Assembly (NCBI GenBank): GCA_037157565.1
Contig: JAZHRO010000055.1
Location: 40,207,001 to 40,271,000 of the forward strand
DNA: 64,000 bases
Origin: Thalassia testudinum
Lineage: Eukaryota; Streptophyta; Magnoliopsida; Alismatales; Hydrocharitaceae
Reading direction: 5' to 3'
Part shown: positions 1-12,000 of the stretch, piece after piece
Layout of the letters: every line of letters begins with the position of its first letter
How positions within the stretch are numbered: the stretch's first letter is position 1
The notes under the pieces: generated by a model
Seen by the model: the letters and a program-made list of their open reading frames with translations, nothing else
Told to the model about the DNA's origin: nothing
Database searches by the model: none
Translations under genes and position numbers: made by a program

Positions 1-1345
1 ACTCATTCAAGACTGCAATTCATTCATTCAATATAGACATTCCAGTATTTCTAGTCCTAGGATTTATGCCATATCCTAGGTTCTAATCATTCATTCCACA
101 CATGCAATTAGGTTGTAATTAAATTAAGGGGAAGCCACTCTACCAATAAACCCAGGAGTAATGGGGGCTTGAACGGCAGGCTCACGTGCCTCAGCAAGCC
201 CCGAACCCGCAACGGAAACCAGTCCTATCACAAGGATCAATCGCAAGAGAATACTCAGAACATTATATAAAGTATTCCAACAAGTAGGGGAAATCATACG
301 GAAAACATCGGTATCTTAATTACGAAAATCGAATCTTAAACGAACCCTAAACGGGTCAAAAATAGTGTTCCTGACTCAAATCAGACGTCTGGAACAACTT
401 CCAGACGTCTTAAAAGTGTCCAGTGCCATACCTCAGGTCCTACGCAACTCGTCAGACGTCCAGGAACTCTGCGGGACCGTCTGAACCCAATTCCAGACAT
501 CCGACCACCTCTCCGGACGTCTGGAAATGCTTCCCATCGTTTGGTGCCTTGCCCATATGTCCGAAGTGTGTGGGAGGGCGTGTCCCGTGCCTTCCCGAAG
601 CAACTCCTGCACAAATCAACCAAATCTTCTCAAATCGGAATGAAATAGTGCATCGGTGGAGCGGCCTGCATGGCCATATCCGCAAAGGAGACGTACCTTC
701 GCGAAGCCTCCTCCTCAGACACCTGGCACCACCTCCAGACTTCCGTATCGTCGTTTGGCGGTCACTCCGGACCTCTGATTCTGGGAAAATCCCAGAACCA
801 GAACCTGCTTCCACCTTCTTGCATCGTGCGTGGCCGCGCCGCACCCTCTTTCCTGTTGCTCCGATTGCAGCAGTGTCGGGGAGGACCTCCCCAACGCACT
901 CCTCCGCCTTGCGCACGCGCTACTCTAGCCGTGAGCTCACTGGCGAGCTCCCACGCGAGCTCGCAAGCTTGCTCTCCTCTCCTTCTCACGCTGCTCCTCC
1001 TCTCCTCTCACGCCGCTCTCGCTTTGTTACTCTTACTGGAGAAAGGAGGAAGTTGCTGGGAAGTGGGTGTGGAATGAGGGAGAGGAGGGGCTTATATAAG
1101 GGTGTGGATTTAGGGTTTTCATCGGGTGGAAAAAGAGAGAGGAAGAAGAAAATGAGGGACGTGTACTGTCTGCGCGCAGCACGCGTGCAGACGCGAGCTC
1201 GTACACGAAAATTTTGATTTTCAGATGTTTGGGAATGAGTCCAGACGTCTTGCAAGACGTTTGACCCTCAGTCCATATGTCTTAGCAGATGTCTGACCTA
1301 AAGTCCGGATGTCTTAAAAAGGCTAACAGCACGGGTCTTAACAGG
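1..1345 (+). mobile_element. Ty3/gypsy LTR-derived segment, 5' part truncated by the window edge
   Basis: This stretch is collinear with the reverse complement of 18.6-17.7 kb plus 16.0-15.6 kb and with 22.2-23.3 kb direct, so it is part of a repeated LTR. It holds many copies of the palindrome AGACGTCT and decayed forms, a GC-rich stretch, and a TATA-like CTTATATAAG near 1090 that is itself palindromic. It ends abruptly near 1345, where RT coding sequence begins, so the rest of the LTR, the primer site and gag are missing by deletion. Long open frames here are chance frames in GC-rich DNA. The LTR start lies left of the window. Confidence 0.65.
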
Positions 1346-3425
1346 GCTGACCAACGCCCCCGCTGCTTTCATGGATTTGATGAACCGGGTCTTCGGACCA
1401 TATCTGGATCAGTTCGTGGTGGTATTTATCGATGATGTGCTCATCTACTCTTGGGATCAAGCGCAGCACGGACAACACTTGTGGATGGTTTTGGATACAT
1501 TGAGACGACGTAGGCTGTATGCCAAATACAGCAAGTGTAAGTTCTGGTTGAGGTAGGTGACCTTCCTAGGTCATGTGATTTCAGGGGATGGCTTGGCTGT
1601 GACCCAGCCAAGGTAGAGGCAGTTTCTTGGGACTGGCAGGCTACTACCGACGGTTTATCAGGGATTTTTTGCAAATTGCACGTCCTATGACATAGTTGAC
1701 TCGGAAGGACGTGCCCTTTTCTTGGACAGACGCTTGTGAGGCATGCTTTCAGGAGTTGAAGGAGAGGCTGACTTCGGCTCCTATGCTTACCATTTCGGAC
1801 AGTAGTGGCGGGTTTGTTGTGTACACGGAGGCCTCTTTGCTGGGGTTAGGGGGTGTGCTCATGCAGTGAGGTCACGTTGTCGCTTACGCTTCACGGCAAC
1901 TGAAGCCCCATGAGCACAGCTACCCTACCCACGACCTGGAGCTGGCAGCTGTCGTCTTCGCGCTGAAGACATGGAGGCACTACCTGTACGGTGAGACTTT
2001 TGAGATATTCACAGATCATAAGAGCCTCAAGTAGTTGTTTGATCAAAAGGAGCTCAACATGTGATAGAGACGTTGGTTAGAGCTCCTGAAGGACTATGAC
2101 TGCAGCATTTCCTACCATCCGGGGAAGGCCAATGTGGTGGCTGACGCCTTGAGCTAGAAGGTGCCCGCCCACTTGGCCAGTTTATAGGCACAGAGTTGGA
2201 GACTCATGGAGGAGATGGGCAGTTGGCAACCACTAGAGTTACTGGGGCACTATGGGGCAGTGACTATGACACGACAGACAAGGCCAGAGCTGATAGACCG
2301 CATCATCACAGGACAGATGGCAGACCCGTACCTGCAGTCGTTGTGTGATAGAGTATTGTCAGGGGACCTTGGAGACTTTTCCTTTACCGACGAGGTGCAG
2401 CGCATGAGAGGACGTTTGTGCGTTCCTAGGGACGAGGAGCTGTTGAGAGAGCTCCTGACTGAGGCACACGGTTCCAGGTTCACCATACATCTTGGGAAAA
2501 CAAAGATGTATCATGATCTGAGACGCGACTTTTGGTGGAGTTAAATGAAGCGGGATGTCGATGAATTCGTACAGTAGTGTTTGGTGTGCCAGCAGGTAAA
2601 GGCTGAGCATCAGAGGCCTGCAGGGCCGTTGCAGCCACTTCCAGTGCCAGAGTGGAAGTGGGAGAGCATCACCATGGACTTGGTGGTGGGCTTGCTCGTT
2701 ACCTAGCGAGGACACGACGCAGTCTGGGTGATTGTAGACAGATTGACAAAGACGGCACGTTTCTTGCCGATCCGAGTCACCTTGGGACCAGCATAGTTAG
2801 CAGAAAGGTATATTCGCGATGTGGTACGTCTGCATGGAGTTCCGTGTAAGATTGTATTTGACCAGGATATCCACTTTACGTCCCAGTTTTGGGCTGTTTC
2901 AGCAGGCTTTGGGGACGTGGTTGAGGTTCAGTATGGCATACCACCCCCAGACGGACGAACAGTCGGACCTCACGATACGGACGCTTGAGGACCTTTTGCG
3001 TGCTTGTGTACTGGCCTGGAGGGGCTCTTAGGAGGAGCACTTGCCCCTGGCGGAGTTTGCATATAATAACAGCTATCATTCGAGCATCGGCATGGCACTC
3101 TACGAGGCTCTGTACAGACGGAGGTGTACTGCACCCTTAAGTTGGGTTGTGGTGGGGACCAAGTGAGAGGTTGGCCCCAAGCTGATCCGATAGAGTCAGG
3201 AGGTGATTGAGCAGATTCACAGGCGACTCCGCACTGTCAGGAGCAGATAGAAGAGCTATGCCGATCGGAAGCGCAGGGAGGTGCAGTTTGAGGTTTGGGA
3301 TCACGTCTTCCTTCGCATTTCTCCCATGAAGGGCCTGCAGCATTTTAGGGTGAAAGGGAAGCTCGCACCGAGGTTTGTGGGGTCCTGGAGCGGGTTGGAC
3401 CCGTTGCTTACAGGCTTGCCCTTCC
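1346..3425 (+). pseudogene. Ty3/gypsy pol (RT-RNase H-integrase), decayed
   Basis: Retrotransposon polyprotein remnant. Reading all three frames gives, in order: reverse transcriptase ending in the catalytic box FIDD within [11 protein letters not shown] (about 1420-1445); the RT thumb/connection (FLGLAGYYRRF, about 1623-1660); RNase H ([20 protein letters not shown], about 1880-1940); an integrase zinc finger with CLVCQQVK (about 2580-2605); the integrase core ([31 protein letters not shown]); and the integrase C-terminus near 3300-3410. At least ten in-frame TAG or TGA stops, many at positions where CAG or CGA is expected, and several frameshifts make it dead. RT upstream of the box, protease and gag are deleted. 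Motif wording resembles the Tekay/Del chromovirus lineage (inference); no chromodomain is visible. Confidence 0.88.
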
Positions 3426-3429
3426 TAGC

Positions 3430-3622
3430 TTTCTGGTGTGTACTGTAGTAGTTTTACTTCTTTACTACTGTACTTTTGTTACTGTTAGTTGCTTAGCATA
3501 GTAAATGTGGTTTACTTTCTTGCTTTTTGGTTACTTTCTCATTGGACGACTGGGTCTTGGGATCAGTCGAGTCGGTCCGGTCTTGTGTCCTGTAGGGATT
3601 TGGGAACCGAGTCGTAACACTG
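3430..3622 (+). mobile_element. 3' end of gypsy LTR
   Basis: Matches 21.55-21.72 kb direct and 14.75-14.93 kb inverted; shared blocks include GGACGACTGGGTCTTGGGAT and the terminus GTCGTAACA. The LTR end at 3622 lies directly against copia gag sequence, so this element probably inserted into the copia element. The 5' boundary and its target duplication are outside the window. Confidence 0.7.
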
Positions 3623-3625
3623 GTG

Positions 3626-4206
3626 TATCCTTCTTCTGCTTCAGCTTTGTCTCGTAGGCCATTTGATTGCCTAGGAGGTCCTCCATGTTGAGCTCCTCCA
3701 CCTCGTTCGCCTCCTCGATGGCGGTAACCTTCTACTCCCATTCCGGTATAAGGAAAAGAAGAAGCTTCCCTTGAACCTAGTGTTCATCTCACTTAAAGAT
3801 TCATTAGTCTTCATAGAAAAAGATTCAAATTCTTGAGAAAGTTGAGTTTAGAAGACTTTTCCTTGGAGGTACCCTCGTGAGTTACCTCAAGTGTATGCCA
3901 AATCTCATATGCGGTGGCGCATTGTGAGATTCGGTTGAACTCCTCTAAGCTAAGCGCGCCATACAATGCGTTCATCGTCTTTGCGTTGAGCGAGAGTTCC
4001 TGGATCTGCTGTTGCGAGTATCCTGCGACGCGTCTCTCCGGGATGTCGAATGGCGTCTCGCATCTGGCCCAGATGGTGAAGTCGTTGGCTTGTAGCCAAG
4101 TCTTCATCCGCAGCTTCCAGTAGGGGTAATTGCTCCCATCGAAGAAAGGCGGATGGGTTATTGATTGCCCCTCGAAAATCCTGATTGCGGAACTGCTCCC
4201 CTCCAT
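3626..4206 (-). pseudogene. Ty1/copia gag (UBN2-type), truncated
   Basis: Reading minus from ATG 4206, the first 131 residues are open and typical of a copia gag: PPFFDGSNYPYWKLRMKTWL near residues 19-38 and YEIWHTLEVTHEGTSKEKSS later. Beyond a frameshift near 3810 the gag continues as MKTNESLSEMNTRF, then after an internal deletion as the conserved helix VTAIEEANEVEELNMEDLLG and MAYETKLKQKD down to 3626, with one TAG stop. The gypsy LTR end at 3622 then cuts it off. It begins about 40 bp after its own PBS, as expected for gag. The zinc knuckle and pol are not in the window. Confidence 0.85.
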
Positions 4207-4246
4207 AGATCTCTTGATGGTTGTTATGCCAAATATGCAAGAACCT

Positions 4247-4258
4247 GCTCTGATACCA
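4247..4258 (-). other. Primer-binding site of copia element
   Basis: Minus strand reads TGGTATCAGAGC, the classic site complementary to the 3' end of plant initiator tRNA-Met. It lies 2 bases inside the LTR end at 4261 and upstream of gag, which fixes the element's direction as minus. Confidence 0.9.
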
Positions 4259-4260
4259 AT

Positions 4261-5964
4261 TGTAATTCCCTTCAGGAGGGGGTGGGATATGCGTGACGTA
4301 ATATAAAGTGAAGAATTATGTAAACAATCTCACAAATAGCACAATCACATAATAGACACAATAATTTTTAGGTGGAAACCCAAACCAGGTGAAAACCACC
4401 ACCTAACCCTTTCGAGTTAGGATTTCCCGATCGACAAAGTCGATCAAATCCACTAACGAACTACTTTAACAAAGGTAGTTCAACCTCAATTATAACCACG
4501 CTACGAGTATGAGGGTAGCATTCCTCAACCCCTCCTCTTCACAAGGAGGATTTTGTCTAACGAAGGAGATGGGAATTCGCAAAGCGAATACCCAACACAA
4601 TTACAAAGATAAATTACAAAAAATAACCTATAGAGCCAACAAATATTAACCTAGCTACTATAGGTAAAAATACTTCCCTTTGTTGGAAGCGCGTCGACGA
4701 AAGACACGGATGCGTGAACCACGTTTCGACACTTCATCGCTCTTGTAATTGCGGAGGGAGAGCGGGAGTACAGCAAGAGGAAAGCTCTCAAGATGTGGAA
4801 CGGTGAAATGGAGAGCAAGATCTTCTTCTAAAGTATTTTGGACACAAATAGATGTGGAAATGTATTGCTTGTGTGTGTCTTAGTGTGTGTTTGCAAGGCA
4901 AGGGTCCTCCTCTATTTATAGAGGGCCTAGGAAGGCTTTGGAAGCCCTTAGAAAACTTCTGTAGCAGTTGGGATTGAACCCAAGGCAAAATAGGCTATAA
5001 TCAGAATCATTTATGATTCTGACAAGGTCATCAGACGTCTGCTCTAGGGATCAGATGTTTGGAAAACTAATTTAAGACATCTGGGAGCTAAGTCAAACAT
5101 CTAATTCTAAGCAGGTTTCCTTCTTGGCTTGGTTCAGATCTAAACAGGGTTCTAGTGTAATGTCATCAGATGACGTACAGGACGTCAGGCACTAGGTCTG
5201 GACGACTGGAAACCTATTGTACTATGGGAATGGATTCCCAGGATAGGTGAATGGCTAGAAAATATGACAAAGGTGATTTTGGGTCAGTCGAGGCTCAATG
5301 GTCATGTATTAGACGTCTGGGATCCTCTACAGACGTCTGAAATAAGCCTAACGGTTATTTTCTCAACGTTTAGTATGTTAGCCAATGTTCTAATAATTGG
5401 ACGTCTGGTACAACCATCAGACGTCTTCTAAGATGTCTGGACTAAGGTCTGGTTGTCTGATTTCATCAAACAGAACCTACTAAGTCCGGCTTAAGTTATT
5501 GGACGTCTAAGTCAACAGTCAAACGTCTTAAAAGTTACTATCAGACGTCTGATTTCCAGATTAGACATCTGATTAGGCTGTCAGAACCCTATTTTAGTTT
5601 TCTAAGTTCTCTACAGAAAACCTAAGTATCTTAGGGTTGTGCAAGTGTTCTTAGGACTATTTTAAGGGTTCTTTGAGGCTCTTTAACATAAGATCTAAGA
5701 AATAAAGAGCAAAAACAAAGTGCAAAATACACTGAAGGAAATCTATCATATTCTTCATCTCCTTCCTTCTTGAAACTTTCACTCCTCACGAAGCTCCTTC
5801 TCCTCTGTCAAGCTCTTCCAATCTGTCATGGATGTGAGCTCGAACTCCGTCTAAACACGTCTCCATTTGCAATTAACCTGAAATCTAAGACTTCGAATGC
5901 AAATGTTAAATAACATGTGTTTTGTTATCATCAAAATAAACGATCGTGGTGCTTTGCACTAACA
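4261..5964 (-). mobile_element. 5' LTR of Ty1/copia element (1.70 kb)
   Basis: On the minus strand it starts TGTTAGTGC at 5964 and ends GGGAATTACA at 4261. It aligns over its whole length with the solo LTRs at 16038-17745 and 19127-20832. Inside are many AGACGTCT palindromes and TATA-like TCTATTTATAGAGG near 4910-4925, consistent with U3 then R then U5. No target duplication can be tested because the other end of the element is not in the window. Its outer edge cuts into the Harbinger ORF1. Confidence 0.85.
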
Positions 5965-5969
5965 GTTAC

Positions 5970-6766
5970 ACTTACCGCCTATTCTACAAAAGTTGAGAGG
6001 GGTTGCATTTCCCTACAATGATGAGATCAACATTATAATAGGTAAGGGCATTGCTATAGGAGAGCATGCAATGTCCTCACAACGTTTATCTGACTCCGAC
6101 GACGGCGATGGCTCACGTGCACATATTGAAACACACATAACATCCAATCCTTACCCACAGGAGACATACTACATGGATGCAAGCCAACAAAGTATGGGTG
6201 GGTTTGACGTACATGGCAATAGATTTAATTTCGAGGAGTTGCTATCATCTAGTCAACCTCCATACCATGGGATTAACACTGTACATCAATTCTTTGGTGG
6301 TATTTCACAGCATTATGTTGCAGGCAATGCTGGGGGTTCATCATCCACCCCCTTTCCCCCTTTGGAAGTGGGTAGGCAATCATAAGCGGAAAGTTCGCAT
6401 CCTCCATCCTCGAGCCATGGTAAAGGGAAAAGAGTCAGTGGAGATGGTGGCTCTAGTGGAGGGAAAAGAAGGCGCTCAAGCACTGGGCATCCTAATGCCC
6501 AAATTTCTGAAGGAATATTACAAATTACTGGTTTCCTACAAGACCTTGTTAGTTTAAGATCATAGCCACAACCAAAAAAGGTGGATACTTCTGAGGAGAT
6601 TGGTGAATGCCTTGGTATGGTCACCAAGAGAGTTCTAAACTTTTCAAGAGCTGATACTATCAAACTTGCAAAGTACTTCGCTAGGAGTTAAAATTGTGCA
6701 ATCTTCAGGAATGTTGTGGGGAATCCTGATGCTTTCATGAACTGGTTGGAGTCTGTCCTTATGTAG
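5970..6766 (+). pseudogene. PIF/Harbinger ORF1, Myb/SANT-like protein, 5'-truncated
   Basis: One reading frame runs to the TAG at 6764-6766 with only three internal stops (near 6382, 6557 and 6688). The N-terminal remnant KLRGVAFPYNDEINIIIGKG matches the end of the Myb/SANT-like domain of plant Harbinger ORF1 proteins (family pattern: KPFPYYDELCxIFGKDRATG). A Gln/Ser/Gly-rich linker, a basic stretch GGKRRRSS and a C-terminal helical region (NFSRADTIKLAKYFA, GNPDAFMNWLESV) follow. The domain's first half is cut off by the copia LTR at 5964. In the family this protein helps bring the transposase to the nucleus and to transposon ends. It lies just upstream of the matching transposase. Confidence 0.72.
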
Positions 6767-6999
6767 TTTGTTAGATGCATGTGCTGTTTTTGATTAAGTT
6801 AACGTATGTAATAGTCATTCAACGACTGTACTTTCATTGGCATGTAATAATTTTGAACATTGTCCCCGAATTAGTCATTTTTATTTTAGTGTCAGATTAT
6901 GCCTTCATAAATTAATAAACTGTTATATCCTCATGACCTTATTTTCACTTGCAACTTGAAAGTCATTCCTTCGTAACGATGATTTTCTAGTGGTTAGGG

Positions 7000-8312
7000 A
7001 TGTTTTCAGAGGAAAATTCAGAATCTGAAAGCAATACCTCGACTTCCTTAGACAGTTCTACTTCAAGTTCAGATTCAGAGCATCACGATACTAAGGATGA
7101 GGAAAATTTGAAGCTAGTTGAAATGATTGTTCCTGTCCTTGTCATGGCTCAATTTGTTGTCGAACAAATGCAATGACAGGACACATATGGATCCATCACA
7201 AAGACGGCACTACGACAGGTGCAAAAGTGAGTTCTGGATGTATGCGAGGCCATTCATGGCTTTCACCGATTTTCTTAGGAGCAAAACACAGTTAAGGGAC
7301 ACAAAGAACGCCACTGTCGAGGAACAGCTAGCGATCTTCATGATAGTCATGGCACACGGAGGTTCGAATCAACATTTGATGGAACGATTCCAACACTTCA
7401 GAGAGACAATTAGTAGATAGGTTAACCGTGTTTTGCGACAAATCCTAAAGTTGAGGAAACTTTTCATTCAACTTCCCAAAGCTAATGCACTAGTTGATGA
7501 TTGTGTGAAGTAACTCTAACTATTATCCGTACTTTAAGGTAAACTTCAATTTTCGAAGTTACTTCCTTAAAAGGGATTATTTAATCATCTTATCTTCAAT
7601 TTTGATTAATTTAATTTCTTTTGCAAGGAATGTATTGGAGCTATTGACAGATGTCATGTGCGCGCGACTGTTTCTAATGAACTAGCCGGTTGATATCATT
7701 GTAGGAAAGGTTGGACGAACCAAAATGTTTTGGCAGCTATTAACTTCAACATGGAGTTTGTCTACGTCATCACTGGATTCGAGGGCAACGCAGTCAACAT
7801 GCGTATACTGAACTGGGCATTAGAGTCTGGTCAATTTCGTGTCCCAGAGGGCAAGAGATTTTTGATCAGCCTAGGTTTTACGAATACGGATAGATTTCTT
7901 ACTCCATACCGGTGTTTATCATGCCACTTGAATGAGTATAGGGTACGAGTATGTCAGGGTCCAAAGGAGCTACAATCATTGTCATGCGTAGCTCCAAAAT
8001 GTGGTGGAGCATACATTTGGTCCGCTGAAGTCATGATTTCATTTGGTTGATCGTCTGTTCTATAATATAAAGGTACAACGTCGATTAGTTATGGCTGCTT
8101 TAATAATCCATAACTTCCTTTGATGTTATGATCTGGGCGATCCAAATTTCCATCAAGGCTTTTAGGAGGAAGAGGATGATAATTTAGATAATGATCCTAC
8201 TGATGAGCTCGACGAATCTGATGTCAGAGTAGGTGAGCAAGTGTGCGATCAGATTACCTCTAGCTTATGGGATGACTACATGAGGAGGCAGCAACAAAGA
8301 CACCAAATTTAA
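7000..8312 (+). pseudogene. PIF/Harbinger transposase (DDE_Tnp_4 family), decayed
   Basis: Starts with an acidic Ser-rich stretch at ATG 7000. After a frameshift come CKSEFWMYARPFMAFTDFLR, LRDTKNATVEEQLAIF and FQHFRETISR, the N-terminal helix region shared by Harbinger/HARBI1 proteins. An intron with GT/AG ends (7539-7627) splits PYFK from ECIGAID, placing the first catalytic Asp right after the splice. The second catalytic site reads GFEGNAVNMRIL, Asn where the family has Asp. The third (VERxFG) is lost in a rearranged stretch near 7990-8070. The tail resumes with RLVMAALIIHNFL, an acidic segment and SLWDDYMRRQQQ to TAA 8310-8312. Stops at 7418 and about 7692 and the lost active-site residues make it inactive. 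Confidence 0.82.
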
Positions 8313-8496
8313 TGGCGCTTACTTGCAGTAAAATTAGTTTCCTTTTTATCAGTACTCCATTTTTGGATGTACTACGTGTTGTAATGAATCATGAAACTAT
8401 TCAACTATGTTTGCAGTAAAACACTATATGTTGGCGATTCTACATTTAAATGATACAACTATTGTTACAATCTTTTCTGCATTGGTTGGGTGTAAC

Positions 8497-9077
8497 ACTG
8501 CAGGAATAGAAGTTGCTTTACATTGCAGACCTTTTTGGTCTCATGGTCGTCGATGCGCCTGCAATGACATTTGCAGTCTTGTCCTCTTAGAAGAAACAAC
8601 TCAGGAGCTGACTATCTTGCAGAGGTTGTACTACGTCTGCCCAAATTTTGATGAAGTACGTAATCTGATTGTGATATTTCTTACAATATTGAAGTTAACA
8701 TTTCATCCACAATTTAATCAATCTATCCTTAGGGATGTGGATATAGGGTAGCTGTTGAAGACTAGGAACCAACGGCTTCGTCAACTAGAGCGAAGTTAAC
8801 ATTTTTGGGAGGTTTGGTTGGGAAGTTGGAGAGGAGGGTATTACAAAGTAGGATGGGTAGGGAGGCCAATGACAATCATGTTAACTGGCTGCTTCGTCGC
8901 ATTGAACAATTGGAGCATGCAGCGGAAGTTAAGAATGGCGAGGTGGAAAGGCTTTAGTTGGATCTAGAGTGTGCGGATGCGCGTAATGTAGAGTTACAGC
9001 AGAGCGTATCAAACTTGGAGGTTGGGGTTGTTGTTCGTAGTGATGAGGAACGCTATGATGCAATGGTCACATTTTAA
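8497..9077 (+). pseudogene. GRF-type zinc-finger plus coiled-coil protein, degenerate
   Basis: The first exon encodes HGRRCACNDICSLV, then RLYYVCPNFDE; GT at 8656 and AG at 8732 join it in phase to GCGYRVAVED. The spliced protein has CxC, then about 25 residues, CP, then CG, the layout of the plant GRF zinc finger (family pattern: CxCG...FYxCP...CGFF). A basic/hydrophobic segment and a heptad-like coiled coil (LLRRIEQLEHAAEVKNGEVERL) follow to TAA 9075-9077. TAG stops interrupt it near 8764 and 8957. Such small GRF/coiled-coil genes are common in plant repeats, function largely unknown. Whether it belongs to the Harbinger next door or is a separate fossil is open. Confidence 0.5.
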
Positions 9078-9079
9078 TA

Positions 9080-12000
9080 ACTTACGGATGTGATTGCTTT
9101 TTAGTTCAATACTGTCACTACATATTAGTACAATATATTGTAGAATGCATTCTCTTCTTATTTGAGTAAGTAGAATGGACGTCTTTACTATTGTCGTTAG
9201 ATAATGAGACAACTGTCTTATTTATGTTGACTTTGTAGCTAGGCTCATCTTGTGATATTGTTTTTATCTCTGTACTAGTCACATGTTAAATAGTTGTTAG
9301 ATTGCTTTTATTTTCGTAATATTAGCTTTTTTAGCTTTTAAATGCTTGCATTCATATAACTAATTTCTTACATGTTTACGTACACCCTTTGATATTTCAC
9401 TACCACTAATGATTTTGTTGCAAGTTATAATGATCTTTCAAATTAACCCACATAGGCGATGATAAAAGCTAATATAAGATGAATTTCCAAATTTGAGGGT
9501 GAGGCTATTATACATTTGGATGGTGCTTTTCTGGTTGGTTGTGGAAATGGGTATAGAACCTCAATTGAAGTTTTTGTATGGTTTGGATAGCTACTGTGAA
9601 GCAACCCCATGCAAGCGAAAGTTGACGTAGCATAGCTTCTTATGTCTTTGCATGGTAGATATGATTGCAATGCAACAACCCCGTGCAAGACAAATCTCAG
9701 GGATGGTTGATTTTGCCAGATATGTGTAATTGTTTGCACCCAATAATAAGTGACAATTTCCATTTGTAGATTACTGAGTCTACTAAACTTATATACCAAA
9801 CATTAAACCTCTGAATAACTAATGTACAACTCAACACACTTACACAAGTATTACTTCTGACATTGTACTACTTTTACTTTCTATATATATTTTCACTTAC
9901 CTCCAATCTAACAAAATTTTCTCTTACATGCAGTTTTGAAAACACTTGTGAAATAACTGATACGAATTGTGAGTATTATTACATGAGTTACCATACTTTA
10001 CATATAATTTTTTTTGAATGCAGGATGGCTTTTACTTGCAAATTTTGATTACAATTTCTTTTCTTATGCTAACTTGTTATGTCATTTTTTAAGTGACAAG
10101 TTACTCTCTCCTGAATGAAATAAGTCATTCTTCGGTAATATTAGTCTCTTACTCTACATTACCTTGTCAGAAAAATTCATTCTAACTATTTTTTTTAGAA
10201 ACTTTTGCAATGATGACAGCTCAACTTAATACAACAACTATACTAACAAGCAATTCTGAGTAATTTCTTCTAATTGTCCTTTTTTCTTTAACCTATTTTT
10301 CCCATCAAATGTCAACAAAAATTTACTCCATGATCTAACGTTACTACTATTAGGTTCAAAGATGAGTTTTCTCTTTACTTTCTACTACCATCTACATATC
10401 ATTATGTCCAATATCATAATGTTCAATTCTCATGTTTCCTTGTTCTATTAGTTTGATCTTCTAACTACTAAATTAAAGTTCAAATGGATTCTCAAGTAAT
10501 TTGATGTTTGGTCATATACTATTGTATTTACATATAACATAAACAACTATGTTATATATACATTCATGTATATAAGTTCGATCCGATTGTATTTACATGT
10601 AACATTACTAGATATTTAAGTGAATAATTACTTTCCAATGTACTGCACTCTTTCTAATAAAGTTTATACTCATGTATAGTTACATTTCTTCAATAGCAGC
10701 TCCATTAATCAATGCATTTTTAACTTGTTTCTTAATTTCACCTTGCAAGCTCCATATTATACGTTCTATATATGATTTCAAATTATATTTCATCCATTCC
10801 ACGCAACATCTTCCTCAATATTAACTTTATAAATTGTACGATAACCATTAATCATTCATTAAATATCAATGTAAATTAAATTAATAACTTCATAAATAAT
10901 AATCATAAATCTTATTTTTTATAAATTTGATTAATTGGCCATGTAAATCATTTTAGATTAATTGGTATGAAACAAAATTAGTTAATTATACCATTACAAC
11001 TTCGATAAATTAATTGTATAAATTATTTCAAATCATGATATAAATTAAACAACTTATTACATATCTATTTCATAACAACACAAAAATAATAAATAAAATA
11101 AATATTTTCACACGGGCAAAATAATTCGTTTTTACCTTTTTCAACTAACTTTCTCTACCAATTTCATCTTCTTTTTCCTCCGGCCAATCACCTTATTAAG
11201 GATTAACGCACATAATTCGTTGATTTGATAATTAACACAATCAAATACCTAAACGTAATATAATCTCTTAATTTCTTCATTCCTTCCGATACCTAATTTT
11301 TATTTCTAGTATTAATTTCTCCTACTAAACACCACCTAAATGTCTAAAGGCTTCTCTAGACTTGTGACGGAAGATCCGGAAGTTCAAGAAAAGAAGACAA
11401 GGAAGGAGGCAAGGCGGTGGCCCTCTCGGACATCCTCATGTTGTTGGATGTCTGAAAAGCCTCCGGGTTAGGGTTTAGGAGTGTAAAATTGGATACGTTT
11501 ACATCCTCATGAAATTTACGTAAGTGTTATAGGAAGTCTATATTTACGTAAATATCATGAAAAATTAACTCTATTTACATAAATTTCGATTCCAGTGACA
11601 GTCCATGTGTAAATCGAGATGAAAGCCAAATCTTTCATCACGCTTTTATATTCTTAGTAAGACAGGGGTTGACATAATCTGGAGTTCACCTTAATTGTTA
11701 CGAGAGTGGACATAGGTACTGGCAATTTTATTAAGTGAAGATTAACTCTTTTTTATGAAATTTACGTAACTTCAAATTATCTTATGGCATTTCCATAATT
11801 TCGGAAGTTCTGATAACGTACAATTGCCAAATCCCTATTCATGAATAATATTAGTCAAGTGACCGTATCTAAAGAAGATTGACATTTGTTTCAAATCAGA
11901 AACTCATGAGCAAATATTACTAATGGTTTCTCGATATGTTATAAGATCCTTTAAAATATTTAGATTTTCACGTTTGAACATGTTCAACAAATCCAATTCA

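Noticed and set aside
423..1217. 264-codon open frame in the first kilobase
   Set aside because: Lies wholly in LTR DNA, is low-complexity Ser/Arg/Pro, and is not kept in the matching LTR copies.
5310..5550. AGACGTCT cluster as a satellite repeat
   Set aside because: Spacing is irregular and the motif lies within LTRs of fixed structure, so it is a dispersed motif rather than a tandem satellite.
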